DNA from: Endocalyx cinctus
Lineage: Eukaryota > Ascomycota > Sordariomycetes > Amphisphaeriales > Apiosporaceae
Direction of reading: 5' to 3'
Assembly: GCA_001600455.1 (NCBI GenBank)
Contig: BCKC01000006.1
Span: 3,576,114-3,640,113, forward strand
DNA: 64,000 nt
The stretch's first letter is position 1. Each line of letters opens with the position of its first letter. Positions 21,213 through 32,344 of this stretch are shown piece after piece. The position numbers and the translations under genes are program-made. The notes under the pieces were generated by a model that did no database searches, was not told the origin of the DNA, and saw only the letters and a program-made list of their open reading frames with translations.

Positions 21213-24094
21213 CTAGTTATGAGAAACTTGCAACTCACTCAAGAGGTGAATAAGGTTGTCAACGAGCGGCGGACGCGGTTTCCCTTGATGATTTCTGCAC
21301 AGTATCGCGATGATCGCCTTCATTAGGGCGTCCAGGTTATGCAGAGATACCTCGGCAACGTCGCTTCCGTCAGCTGTCATACTTGAGGGATCGTCTCTTG
21401 GGAAATTGTGGATGCAAGGGGACCCCCTACCGAGCTGGACGAAGCGCTGGACGGCAACGCCGTCGGCGTCGTCGAGCCAGACCCACTCTCGGACTCCACT
21501 GTAAGAATTATCAGAACGTAGCTGGCCATAGGCCCAGAGCACGAGGCTGGCGTGGTAGAAGATGATGGCAACGGGACCCTGAATCCGCGTCTGCGGGAGG
21601 AGCCTCGCGCCCCGGATCACCTGAGCCGCGTGCCAGATGGCTTGTCGAGCCTCGTCTCCGCACGCCCATTCCAACACGGTGGCGTAGACGTCCTGGGCCT
21701 GAGAAGGTCCTTCCATGCCTGCGAAGTTTTGAATGTCTTCAAAGGGGGCATGCATGTGGGTGTGGATATGCTCAAGACGCATGACGACGCTCACAGTCGC
21801 TATCGAGGAAGTGTCGATGCAAAGGCGGAAGCGAGTGAGGAGCTTGGTCATCTCCTCCTGCCGCGACGCCATCAGGAACGCGTTCCAGTGATAGGAACTG
21901 CCGCGCTGGAAAACACCCATTTGGAGATACTCCCACAGCAGCCTCCAAGCACAAGATAGATAAATGTGGCTAGCTGTGGTCAAGTCTGTATGGGTATGAC
22001 TGGATTGAACAAGCTCCGGATTCTCCAGGTAGTCAGATAAAGTAGTCTCTGGCTGAATGACTAGAGACATAAATATAGTTTTCCACTGATCGGGAGTTTG
22101 CGCGGTCCATAAACCCTCTGGGCAGGGTAATCCGAGTTGTGTTTCAGCGTAGGACATTAACGGGTTAACCAGAAGCGCGATGGAAGAGTCGGCATCGTGC
22201 TGGAACAACCTGAAGACAAGACGCCGAAAGGATTCCCGTTCTATCCACTTCAGCCACTTATGCCGAAGTAACTCCCCTTCGTCGTTATGGCTTATATCAA
22301 TCTTGGGGTAGCCAGCCGACTTGAATTTGTAACTACGCCTCAGCATGGTCAATATAGGTTGCAAAAAACTCTCGGCAATCTCCACCTTGCGGCTCTGTCC
22401 ACTCCACAGGCTAACCTCGAGAGAAATAAGCCAAGCTTGGGTCAGCTCTAGGTCTCTTGTGGTGGAGTTATCCCTTTCCCACTGTATGAACACATGACAA
22501 GTGGTTAGCATTGGAGCTGGCTTATTGGCGTAGACAAGTCAGGACTTACCATCTTGGGAACGGCGCTCCTGACACACTCTTGGATGGCGAAGCCCAACTT
22601 CATCAAAGTCAGGTCAGCCGTCAATACAGCACCCGCAGAAGCAAAAGAGGCGAGAAGCTCGGCTCTCTTGGCGCTCAAATCAAAAGCCGCAACGTGTATG
22701 AAAACGTCGGGCCGCACGACGGGGGACATCAGGTAGAACTGGATCAGATTATCTAGAAGTTCTAGCGAGGGAAACGAGGCAACGACTTTGGCCTGATTCT
22801 CGGGACTGCAATTGTCTACCACCAGCGCTAGGATCTTGTCGCGCGCCGCGACACCGAGCCGGGCCGACATGATGCGTTTCTCGAGCACGATCCGCGACTC
22901 GGGAGAATCGTGCTCGGCCGTCGTCGAGGGCAGGGACAAGTTGGGTTCCTCGGCCCTGCCGTGATGCTCCGCGTTGGGACGAAATCGCCAGTGCGTGTTT
23001 CTGAAAGCGTTACTGCGCCTCGCGACCGGCTGATCATCGTTGACGTGACCGGGGACGGTATTCAGCGCCTGGCTGACGCCACTCTCGCTATACAATTCGA
23101 ACGGGGCATGCTCGTTGTACGAGTTCAGAAACGCCAGGTCAATGTCATCGAGTATGAGCTCGGATGGAAAGTCGGTGTGAAGTGCCCTCATGGGAGTCCA
23201 TTGCCCCGGGGGTGGAGGACTCTCGGGGAAAATATTAGGAAATGCATCTCGGACATGCGGCGATATGTTATCCTCTGGAATGCGGTAAACAAGAGTTAGT
23301 GCGAAGTCAGGTGTGTCGCAGGTGCATGTACGAAACCTACTTGGCAAGATTTCCATCTGAGGCGCGGTATCCGCGTCATTCTGATCACGGTGGTTCGCTA
23401 CGATGGCCGACGGAATCGGCTTAGCGACATGAGTATCTTGCTTCCCGGTATGCGGAAGACCGGTGAGGTTACGGTCGGCACCGTCATGAAAGGGGTGACC
23501 TATACAATTGGAACCCTCCGATGTCAATGATACCGAGTTTTCAACCGGGTTGATCACTTGACTTCCAAAGTTCCACACGCATTCTATCCCGCGTGCCAAG
23601 CAGCGTTGGCATGGCTTGCTCTGGGAGCAACGGAAATGCCCCGACGCACACGCTCGGCAAGCGCCGGACACGCGCGAGGCAACGCCGGATCCGCCACGAT
23701 TCCTACGCGATGTAGTATCTGATTCACCGAGGTTGTGACCAGCTACATGCCTTTTGAGCAAGTCCCTGATAGTAGATCAGCATCGGGATTTACGAATGAT
23801 GCGGGGGAAAGGAGAATAGGACTTACTTCCGACCGAATGCTTTCTTGCATACGTCACATTCGTACGGTTTCGACTGCGTGTCTATCCGGGTCGGGAATTG
23901 ATGCTGTCAGTAAGCCGGAATTAAATCAGATATCTATTTATCTATTGGAGATATGATACTCGAAGGGGCTTACGGGTACGAATATGTCGGGCTAGATGAT
24001 CAGCACGGGTGTATCGTCGATTGCACTTCCCGCACTGAAAGAGCGACCGCTGCTCGCTCGGGACATCAGTTACATCCACATAAGCGGAGGACAT
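21213..24094 (-). CDS. Dual zinc-finger regulator: two C2H2 fingers plus a Zn2Cys6 cluster (864 aa)
   Basis: Exons complement(join(21213..22481, 22550..23274, 23341..23765, 23827..23881, 23974..24094)). Exon 1 encodes finger 1 (CGKCNRRYTRADHLARHIR). The splice restores the classical linker THTQSKPY and finger 2 (CDVCKKAFGRKDLLKRH). About 30 residues later comes a Zn2Cys6 cluster, CRACASGHFRCSQSKPC plus QRC and a final Cys, with Cx2Cx6Cx5Cx2Cx6C spacing. The C-terminal half resembles the fungal-specific factor domain. The 66-nt intron 23,275-23,340 is a multiple of three and open, so it could be retained; its GTAGGT donor, CTAAC branch-like site and CAG acceptor favour removal. Combined C2H2/Zn2Cys6 factors are a known but small fungal class. 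It precedes an MFS gene on the same strand; targets unknown. Confidence 0.88.
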
Positions 24095-25047
24095 TTGTGA
24101 TATACATGTAATTTAATTGAAAAATCAATCAGATTCCGACTTGTGATATTGGCAGTCTGGAGTCGCAACGGGCTGTTCCAAAGGATTTGCTGAGACAGTG
24201 TTCGGGTAGAGGTGGAGGGAATTTCGGGAATTTAGGTGGGGGGGAGGGGAAGGAGGGCTTAGGGGTTTGGTTGATTCACACTGGGTCAAGGGCTAAGTAA
24301 ACAAGTGTATACATAAGTAACTATCGCAGGTTTACCGCGTACTAACTACCTAGGTACCTAAGAGTCGGTTCAAACGGACCTATTTTCTTATTATATACGA
24401 TAACCGTTATCATTATATTTTAAATGAATCTCTCTGTCTCTCTGTACCACGTGTACAATATACGTGTCCACATCCATAGATATAGTATACACAGTCAATC
24501 CCCGCCATCCCCGCCTCCATACTCTACCCCAGCTGCCCAGATCGTGAATTATCATTTATTGGTGGAACTTTTTGCGGGGTACCGAAATTAGAAACCAATT
24601 AAACTTGAGTCATTCCCGAGGTCATGACCATCTCCTGTACGAAATAACGGGACTATACTCCGTACATGGATACTACCTACGTAACTACAAGTATGTATGC
24701 TACGAAATAAATTACCTTGCATCCTATTATGATTTTGCTAAGTTAGATTAGATAGCGTCCCTACGTTGGACCGTACATTAATTTCACTTATACGTATGTA
24801 TAGAAGATGATTAACGCAAATTTTAGTCGGGCAGCTATAGTTGACTGAATAATTATAACAACAACAATTGACCGTACAATTAAAACAGAGTAACGTGGAA
24901 GTTATACCTATACTAGCTACCAGCCCCGGATAATACTCTATCTTGTGACATGGGCTTTGCTTTGCCGCTTTACAAGTATTCTCTGAACACGGACCCCCTT
25001 GCAAATACATGGGTAAAGCTGATCAAAACTTCTAAATTTCTAATCCT
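24095..25047. other. Intergenic between regulator and MFS gene
   Basis: 953 bases: promoter of the minus-strand zinc-finger gene and the 3' side of the MFS gene. A G-rich tract lies at 24,234-24,258 and a CCTAGGTACCTAAG palindrome at about 24,349. No gene recognised. Confidence 0.55.
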
Positions 25048-26918
25048 CTAATCCTCGAGGAATTTGGATGTAAATTGCCGAATCTGTTTACCCCAGATAT
25101 ACATGGGAATTCCCATAGCACCCAAGGCACCCGTCAGCCCACCAAAAATGCCAAATGCTCCGTCAAACCCGTTGTGCGCAATCCAAGGATCGATTCCGTA
25201 GCTGACTCCAAACGAAATAATACCTCGGAAGGCGCACACGATAATCAATACCGCTCCGGCCCGCTGCGGGTAAGAGTCGAGCAGGTAGGTGATGGCCACG
25301 ATGTTGGCCCCGATGAAAGTGAAATAGTAGGCCGCGATGGTCCATACGTATAAGAACCAATGATACCGCTCCGGGTGCGCGCCACCCTGCCCGTAGAGAA
25401 CGGCCGTGAATATACCGACGATGATCGGTATTACCAGCGGGATTATGCGCGTCTCGGGCTCGTGCATACCCCCGCGTCGTTTCGCCACCCACTTGATGAT
25501 GGCATCTGAGCCGTGCCCAAAAAAGGGCAGCGCGATCAGTGCCGTCACGATCTGTCCGCAGTTCACGTAACTCGTATTCATCGACGGCCAGTAATATGGT
25601 GCTCCCTGAACGATGGCGCCATACGTAGTGCTGATCGCGATGTTGCAACCCAACGTGAGACCGTTCAGCAACATGCACCAAAAGACGTTGGGAAATAAGA
25701 GCAGCTCGAAAGACTGGAACAGCGTCTGCCGGCCCAGCTTCCAGTCGGGTGTTCCCACCCACAGTCGCATATCCGACCTCCATGTTCGGGCTGCGTGCGT
25801 CGCGGTGTCGAGCTCCGGGCGGGTCGTGTATACTTTGATGATGCTACTATCGTCGTTTTGGAAATCACCGTCGGACCGTGGGTACTTGGTCTCGGGAACG
25901 AATAGCAAGATCATCACAAATGTAAAGGATATGAGAATACCTCCAAGCATGTACCACCACTGAGGCGTAATCGCCGCCGCGATGGTGCTCGCGAAAAGAA
26001 CCCAGATGGTGGTTAAAATCACCTGGACCGTTTGCTGAATCATCAAGCCCCTACTTCGCTCGTGAAGAAAGAAAATTTCCTAACACTTCTAGTTTAGCAT
26101 CCACGATGATCCCTGTCTTGATAAATGGGAATCGAGGGTTGTTTTCGACTTACTTGCGTGATCATTGGCACCAAAGCCTCGCTTTGTCCAGCAGCCAGGC
26201 CGATGATCATTCGAGCACCGAGATGCCACTCGTACGTGGTAGCTTTTGCGCTCATAATGGAACCGATAATCAGAACAATACAGGATACCAGTAAGACGAT
26301 CCGGCGGCCTACGGCATAGGCAACCGGCATTCCAAGCAGATTGCTGATGCCCCTAAATGACATTAAAGTTCAAAACATGGCTCAAGTGAAATAGATTCAA
26401 GGTCGAGTCACTCACATAAAGAGACTTGGGTAGGTCATCAGCCCCGTGATATCCCGCCCGTTTTTTCCGGCAGCGAGGTAGTCCGGAATATAGAATTGCA
26501 AAAGTCCGCCAAAACCTGATACTAACGCCACACCAACGGTTGAAACTTTTTGACGATGTGTGATCTTAGCCAAGTCCTTTTGTTCATTACATGAACTTAT
26601 TTATCGAGGATTTCAACTCACATGCGGAGATAAGAATGATGACAACCGTCTTCTGCCATACGCTCATATTCAATGGATCTATGGAATAATTAACATCTTT
26701 AAACTCCATTCATGACGGATATCTTATAGTTAAAGCTGTAGCATACCTCTTGGATCCGTAGTTGGTTTCGGGATATAGATGATATTTCCATCGATAAGTT
26801 TGACTGTTCCTTGGGTGGCAGACTTGGTCTTAACTAGTTCGTGAGGCTTACCGAGGTCGATATCGACATCGATGTCATCGACCTCCTCTATCGTCGGCTT
26901 GTCCTTTGAGTCTATCAT
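25048..26918 (-). CDS. MFS transporter (529 aa, five exons)
   Basis: Exons complement(join(25048..26079, 26154..26352, 26416..26545, 26622..26678, 26747..26918)). Splicing yields TTDPRDPLNMSVWQK before helix 1, LISAFSTVGVALVSGFGG, SLFMGISNLLGMPVAYAVGRR (helix 2 and the A-motif loop), ITQEIFFLHERSRGL between helices 4 and 5, and CAFRGIISFGVSYGIDPW in helix 11. These are family landmarks of fungal HOL1/TRI12-like MFS transporters. The N-terminus is acidic and cytoplasmic. The protein is in the same subfamily as the transporters at 16.9 and 40.0 kb but clearly diverged from both. It could serve the adjacent cluster or the upstream regulator; the substrate cannot be told. Confidence 0.88.
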
Positions 26919-28008
26919 GATATGCAGTTGTTATTGCTTTTTTGTTATAAATAATTAAAATTGTAATCCAAAAATTGAACAGTTGAACACTAACTGAGAC
27001 CAAGAAGGAAAGAAGTAAAAAAACGGTAATCCTAGTTCTACGATTTGACTGAAGAATAGAAGAATGTTGAAAAAAAAGAAAAAGCAGACGCACACGTCCC
27101 GACCCAACTATTTATCATACAAAACTTGACATCGGAACATCCACGTCGGTAGATTGTTAGACTTGATACAAATTCTCCAATACTTGGGTATCCAATCTTG
27201 ATTCCAAATGTTCTATCCCGCGAATAGGGAGGCATTCACATCAACTGGCCAACCCACACCCACCCACACCCACCCACAAGCACCCCTTGACCCGCCTTAC
27301 CATAGTACGGCTCAAGCACTGTGGGATTTCCCCAGATTCAGCTGCGGCACTTACCTAAAGAGAATCCCTATCCCTGTCTCATGCACTTGGAGAAGTTGGG
27401 GGAGGGGCCGAGTTTAGTTTGAGGGTGGGCTACGGCTAAATGTGTAACAAAGTCCCTGCTAAGTTAAACTCATCATATAATTCCAGCTTCACGCTTGGTT
27501 TTCCTGTTTTATGCTTAACCCCGTTCCCGACACTTGATGTAGGATTCCCTATTACTTAGCATACGTAATAACTAAAACTATTGATTTTACTTACCACGCC
27601 TGCTTTCGGTATTATGTTAGAATGTGCTAGGAACTTGACGATCGCCATCACAGTTTACCGAGTAGAAATAAATATTCACCGTCTTACAATTGATAGTAAA
27701 TAAATCAAGTTCCGTGCTATGTGGAGTAGATACTGTACTTGCGTGAATGCAGATAGAAAGTCATAGTTACATTTCCATAATTCTCTAGTATCCCCGTAAA
27801 CACTCTTATCTAGTAAGCCTTGCATCCTACTAATTTCAATACAGTATCATTGACCTCTGGCTTCTCGAAGGGTTCAGTTCTGTACTTAGGACAGATCTTT
27901 CCTTTACGCATTGGCTTTTCGCTAGTCGCCCGTACGTTGCTACAGTAGGGTAGTAGGGTGGTTAGTAATTCACAGCTCACAATTTTCTACAGACAAAGAA
28001 GAAAAAAC
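26919..28008. other. Intergenic boundary of the putative metabolite cluster
   Basis: 1,090 bases. Includes the MFS promoter with a pyrimidine-rich leader on the minus strand (27,060-27,085), a CCCACA microsatellite (27,251-27,278) and AT-rich sequence. No gene recognised. Confidence 0.55.
27251..27278. repeat. (CCCACA)n microsatellite
   Basis: Short imperfect hexanucleotide run in intergenic DNA. Confidence 0.75.
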
Positions 28009-29073
28009 CTACCAGTGGGGCCAGTGAGTAGTTCCCATGTAGTTTTCGAAGCAGGTCTTGCGAGCAGCTAGCACTTCATCGTCGGCAAACCTTTTAGGGG
28101 TCATACAGATGTACTGGACGTGGCGGATCTGGTCGCCCTCGGGAAACTTGGCGTAGTGCATGGTACGCGAATCCCACAGCACAAAGTCACCCGGCTCCAT
28201 ATTAACCTTAAACAGTTCGCAGCCTTGCGATTCGAACCACTTCACGTCCTTCTCGCTGAAAAGAAACAGATCCATGAACTGAATCTCTGGGGGCGGAGCA
28301 TCTTCATGGTCTGCCGAGTCCCGCTTGTGCTCGAAGAACTTGTCGAAGAGCTTGGATGACCCCTTCATCAGCATTAGGCCGCCGTCGTTGGGGCCGTTTG
28401 GCGCGTAGTTTAGAAGACCCTGAACAGCTTGCATCCTGAAAATTAAAAGTTAGTTCATTCTGTCTTGATTTTTTTTTTTTTTTGGCTTGTTCTTCTTTCG
28501 ACTTACCCCTTGCGTTCCGGGTTTTGATCGCAGTGCGGCCACGGGCTCCACGAAATGTCTTTCCGGTTCGGCATTGAGATATTCATGCCGTCGAAAGAAG
28601 TTATTAATTCTTTTGTTCCCCAAAGCTTCTCAAATATCTCGATGACGGCGGGCTCGGTTCGGGCTTCCCACGACATCTTCTCGTGCGCGGAACCGTAAGC
28701 AAAGTACATGCTTTCGTGAAAAAAAGATATCAGTATTGAACTCGAAAGTATCAAGGTTGTTATAGTAGACACGAGATTGTGGAAAGAATTCAGCTACTCA
28801 CCCTCCTTTGAAACTGATGGGCAGGTGGTCCTCTGTCCACGTCTCAGGATTCTTCTCGTCGAAGCCGAGCTCGAAGTTCTTGATCCACTGTAGCTGCTTG
28901 TCGCAATAGTATTGCGCACGCTCCTTGCTAATTACATTTTTTATGACTACGCAGCCGTTCTTGTGGAACTCGTCTCGCCAGTCGCCGTAGTATGCGTCGG
29001 GATCGAAAGTGATAAGGTCTTTGGTCTCGAATTTCGGAGACACAGTTCGGGATTCGGTAGTTGTGGTAGACAT
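28009..29073 (-). CDS. Phytanoyl-CoA dioxygenase (PhyH) family Fe(II)/2OG oxygenase 1, 300 aa
   Basis: Exons complement(join(28009..28435, 28507..28710, 28802..29073)). The fold signature is present: an N-terminal DEFHKNGCVVIKNVIS, the metal ligands HxD in WPHCDQNPE and the distal His in LWDSRTMHYA, followed by an Arg (QIRHVQY) that can hold 2-oxoglutarate. Such enzymes use Fe(II), O2 and 2OG to hydroxylate, desaturate or rearrange substrates and recur in fungal polyketide and meroterpenoid clusters. It is divergent from the CocE-type hydrolase gene with a 709-bp shared promoter containing a CGG repeat. A second, clearly distinct PhyH enzyme is 6.5 kb away. The start MSTTTTES has no competing upstream ATG in frame with the fold. 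The substrate is presumably the cluster's polyketide (inference). Confidence 0.88.
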
Positions 29074-29782
29074 GATTAAAAGGTATCTCGAATTAGACTT
29101 GTGATTTTTTATTTCTGAGTTGATACAATAGGTGTACAATACAGTGCATGAAGATGATTTAAGAGAAATGGTTGATAAATAATTATCGTGTGCTGGCTGA
29201 TATGGTAGCGGAAGGATGTCGATTAATAGATATACTTTGAGACGCTGCCTATTAGTCTTGGTCTCGTGCTTGTATCTAGGAGAAACCCTCGATGACAAAC
29301 GAGATGGAGTGTTTCCGGTTCGGTTCGGTTCGGGAAATATAGTTAACGGAAAATGGAAATATATATATATATACCGAAGTGTACATGAAACGGCCCCGGT
29401 CAATTAGAGCGGGGAAAGGTCCCGTAAAAGTTAAAAATCCCGACGGCTTAGCTCGGATCGTTGATTTCCACGGACTCCTCATTCTCCCCGTACTTCAGTT
29501 TCACTTGCAAATCGTCTTTGAACTAACCTCCACAAACAAAGATCCCGAGGCTTCCCCGCACCGAAGCCCTTCTAACCCCAAGAGAATTGCCTACGGGAAA
29601 TCTGGGGTTATCCACCTGCTGTTCCCGTGAGGATGCGAACATCAATAAATTACGGACGATATGATTGGCAATTTCTGTTATGCGTATTGAAGACTTCCAT
29701 GCTTCCTCTCTTCAACTTCTGATCACCCGCCCTAAGCTTAACGTCCCTCATCACATTCTTTCAAAGTCTCGCGTCGCTCATC
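29074..29782. other. Shared divergent promoter, PhyH oxygenase 1 / CocE-type hydrolase
   Basis: 709 bases between two start codons pointing away from each other, so both genes could be co-regulated from here. Contains the CGG repeat at 29,315-29,334 and a TA run at 29,360-29,372. No gene inside. Confidence 0.6.
29315..29334. promoter_or_regulatory. CGG direct-repeat motif (four CGG at 5-bp spacing)
   Basis: CCGGTTCGGTTCGGTTCGGG carries CGG triplets at 29,316, 29,321, 29,326 and 29,331. Its near edge is 242 bp upstream of the PhyH 1 start codon. Zn2Cys6 factors bind CGG triplets, often in pairs. A three-CGG version lies at the same distance upstream of PhyH 2. Confidence 0.45.
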
Positions 29783-31648
29783 ATGCCGGACTACGTACAA
29801 GTTGCCACCAAGAGGATAGGTGGATTGAAAATCGGCGAGAACGGCTACGTAGGCTTCCAGCCAGGGAAATCAGAAGTGCTCAAAGCCGGATCGAATCCGT
29901 ACAATGCAAAGCCGCTGAAGAGCGACATACGTATCGACCATGATGTTGAGATCACCGTCAGGGACGGAGCCCGTCTTTACATCGATGTATATCGGCCAGC
30001 CGACAACGCCGAAAAAGTCCCTGCCATCTTGAGCTGGTCCTGCTACGGCAAGAAGTACAGCGCGCTCGACATGCTACCAATCACGGTGTGGCATTGCTGC
30101 GTGCCCAAAACCGACCTTAGCGGGCTGGAGAAGTTCGAAGGGGTTGACCCTGAGTACTGGTGCCCCAGAGGATACGCCGTCATCAGCGTCGACTCCCGCG
30201 GCGTGGGTCATAGCGATGGTCAGATATGCGTCATGGGACCGCAAGATGCCGAAGACGGCTACGATGTGGTCGAAGCCGTCGCCAAGATGGACTGGTGCAA
30301 CGGCTCGGTTGGCATGGCCGGTAACTCGGCGCTGGCCATCTCCCAGTGGTTCATCGCCGCTGAGCAGCCGCCGTCGCTTAAGGCCATCGCGCCGTGGGAG
30401 GGCATGGGTGATATGTACCGAGAGCAATTCTGCCGGGGCGGCTGGTTTTCCATGAGCAATTTTGACCTCATTACCGAGGCGATTATCAGGGGTCCGCCCA
30501 ACTCGGGCGTCGAGGATTTCGCCGAGATGTACCGAAGATCGCCGACACAGAACGCATACTGGGCTAGCAAGAGAGCGGATCTCAAGAAGATTCGCTGTCC
30601 CGCTTATATAAGAGGATCCGACGTCAGCAGTATCCACACGATGGGTTCTATCCGCGCCTGGCTAGAGATTCCGCATAAGCAGAAGTGGATTCACTGGGGT
30701 AGCAAGCAGGAGTGGTACGAGCTCTACAGCGAACCTCATTCCATGGTCGAGCTTCAAGGGTTCTTCGATCGGTATCTGAGAAATGTCCAGAACGGCTGGG
30801 AAAGCAAAACACCCAAGGTCCGGTGGTCGGCTTTACAATTTGGCAACCGTGAAGCCATCGATGACATTGTGCTCGAGGACTTCCCAGTGCCAGGTACCGA
30901 TTACAAGGAATTCTTCTTTCAGCCAAATCAGGGTCTAGGTAGCGATCAGTACCCGACCAGCGGGAAGGTTTCGTACGATTCGGAGCGTTTCGAAAGCTTC
31001 GTAGAGTTTAAATACCAATTTTCTGAACGTGCCCGGCTTATTGGGCTTCCTAAGGCGGTGCTGTATATGTCTAGCGAGACTCGGGACGACTTCGTGGCGT
31101 TCGTCATACTGAGAAAGAAGGACAAGGATGGTAAGGATATGATGCACCTCAACTTTCCGTTCAAAGCCACGCCTGTTAAGGCAATCGAGGATATCCCCGT
31201 GAAAGAGCAGGCTAGTCTTAATTTGCACCTAGGCTCTATGGGTATTCTACGAGCATCGCACCGGGCCATAGATGAGTCTAAGAGCATCCACCCACAGTTT
31301 CCTTTTCATCCTCACGAAAAGGAAGAGAAGATCCCAGCAGGAACTGTGACAAGACTGGAAATTGGTATTTGGGGGATGGGCGTCGATTTTGAAGCCGGTG
31401 AGAGTATCAGCGTAAGGGTTAGTATTAAAATCCATCATCCTCTCGTCTCTATTACTTTATGACAAGAAAAATGCTAATAATGAGGGCCGGTACTATAGAT
31501 TGGTGGACAGTTCCCGAGTATTGCCGAATACAAGAGCTTTTCGGCGCCCAGGCCGGAACACGAGCTAAACAGAGGCACCCACTCCGTCCATTTCGGTGGC
31601 GAATATCCCAGCTCCGTCATTCTCCCCTTTACACCAGTACCCAGTTAA
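29783..31648 (+). CDS. CocE/NonD-type alpha/beta hydrolase (X-Pro dipeptidyl-peptidase-like), 594 aa
   Basis: Exons join(29783..31417, 31499..31648). The intron (donor GTTAGT) joins ESISVR to IGGQFPSIAEY and supplies the conserved C-terminal HSVHFGGEYPS; without it the frame ends early at 31,462. The N-terminal hydrolase core has the nucleophile elbow GNSALAISQW (Ser about residue 182), preceded by DSRGVGHSDG. An Asp (RGSDVSS) and a His (KWIHWG) follow at fitting spacing. The C-terminal part is the galactose-binding-like jelly roll of the X-Pro/CocE family. These serine hydrolases cleave esters or amides. Nothing indicates secretion. In a metabolite cluster it may hydrolyse an ester or the released acyl product; this is inference. 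Confidence 0.87.
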
Positions 31649-32344
31649 TCAAGCCAATATTTCATTAACTATATTAAGGCAAAGTACCTGAATCATAGGC
31701 TGGGCCTGAACTTGAATAAAATGTTTATATAGTAGTCTCGACATCGCCTTCGAAGGTCCAATAGTATTTAGAGGACGGGCTGTTTGATGTAATGAAAGAA
31801 TTACTAGATAATATACAACAATCGAGGTCATTTATTCCTGCTAGTGAACTCCGTTTTTTTTCGTCACGCGTACTCTGTCCTTCTTGCCTCTTTCACCAGT
31901 CACTTCGACCAGTGTGCTCGTAGACCGTAGCTTGTAACCCATGCTCTTTTACCCCGTACCCATACAGCCATACTATCCGTACTTAGCCCGATTTCCACAA
32001 CTTTCTCCACATTCCGCATATCTAGATCCCTGTATATAATCTCCACGAACGAGCACCCCGCATATCATCTAAGATGTTTTTTTTTTCTTAAGTATACCGC
32101 GTGCGTGATCAAGACTTGGTGCTAGGTTAGTACTCCATGCGGCAGTTGCGTTTTTCGAGACGTCTCAAACATATTCTTCTTTCCCCACCACCACCACCAC
32201 CATCATTTTATTTACATGCAACAGATCTTCTGAGGCAGTTGCTACATTTATTTTATAACCTATGCAACTACTATATATATCTAAATAAACCCTGTATACG
32301 ACATAGCAGCGGCAATTCTCAATTCCAGCCAAATTACGTGTCAA
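31649..32344. other. Intergenic upstream of Zn2Cys6 regulator
   Basis: 696 bases with a CCA microsatellite at about 32,183-32,203 and an AT-rich leader. No gene recognised. Confidence 0.55.

Noticed and set aside
30074..30637. 187-codon minus-strand frame
   Set aside because: Antisense to the CocE-type hydrolase; no family motif.
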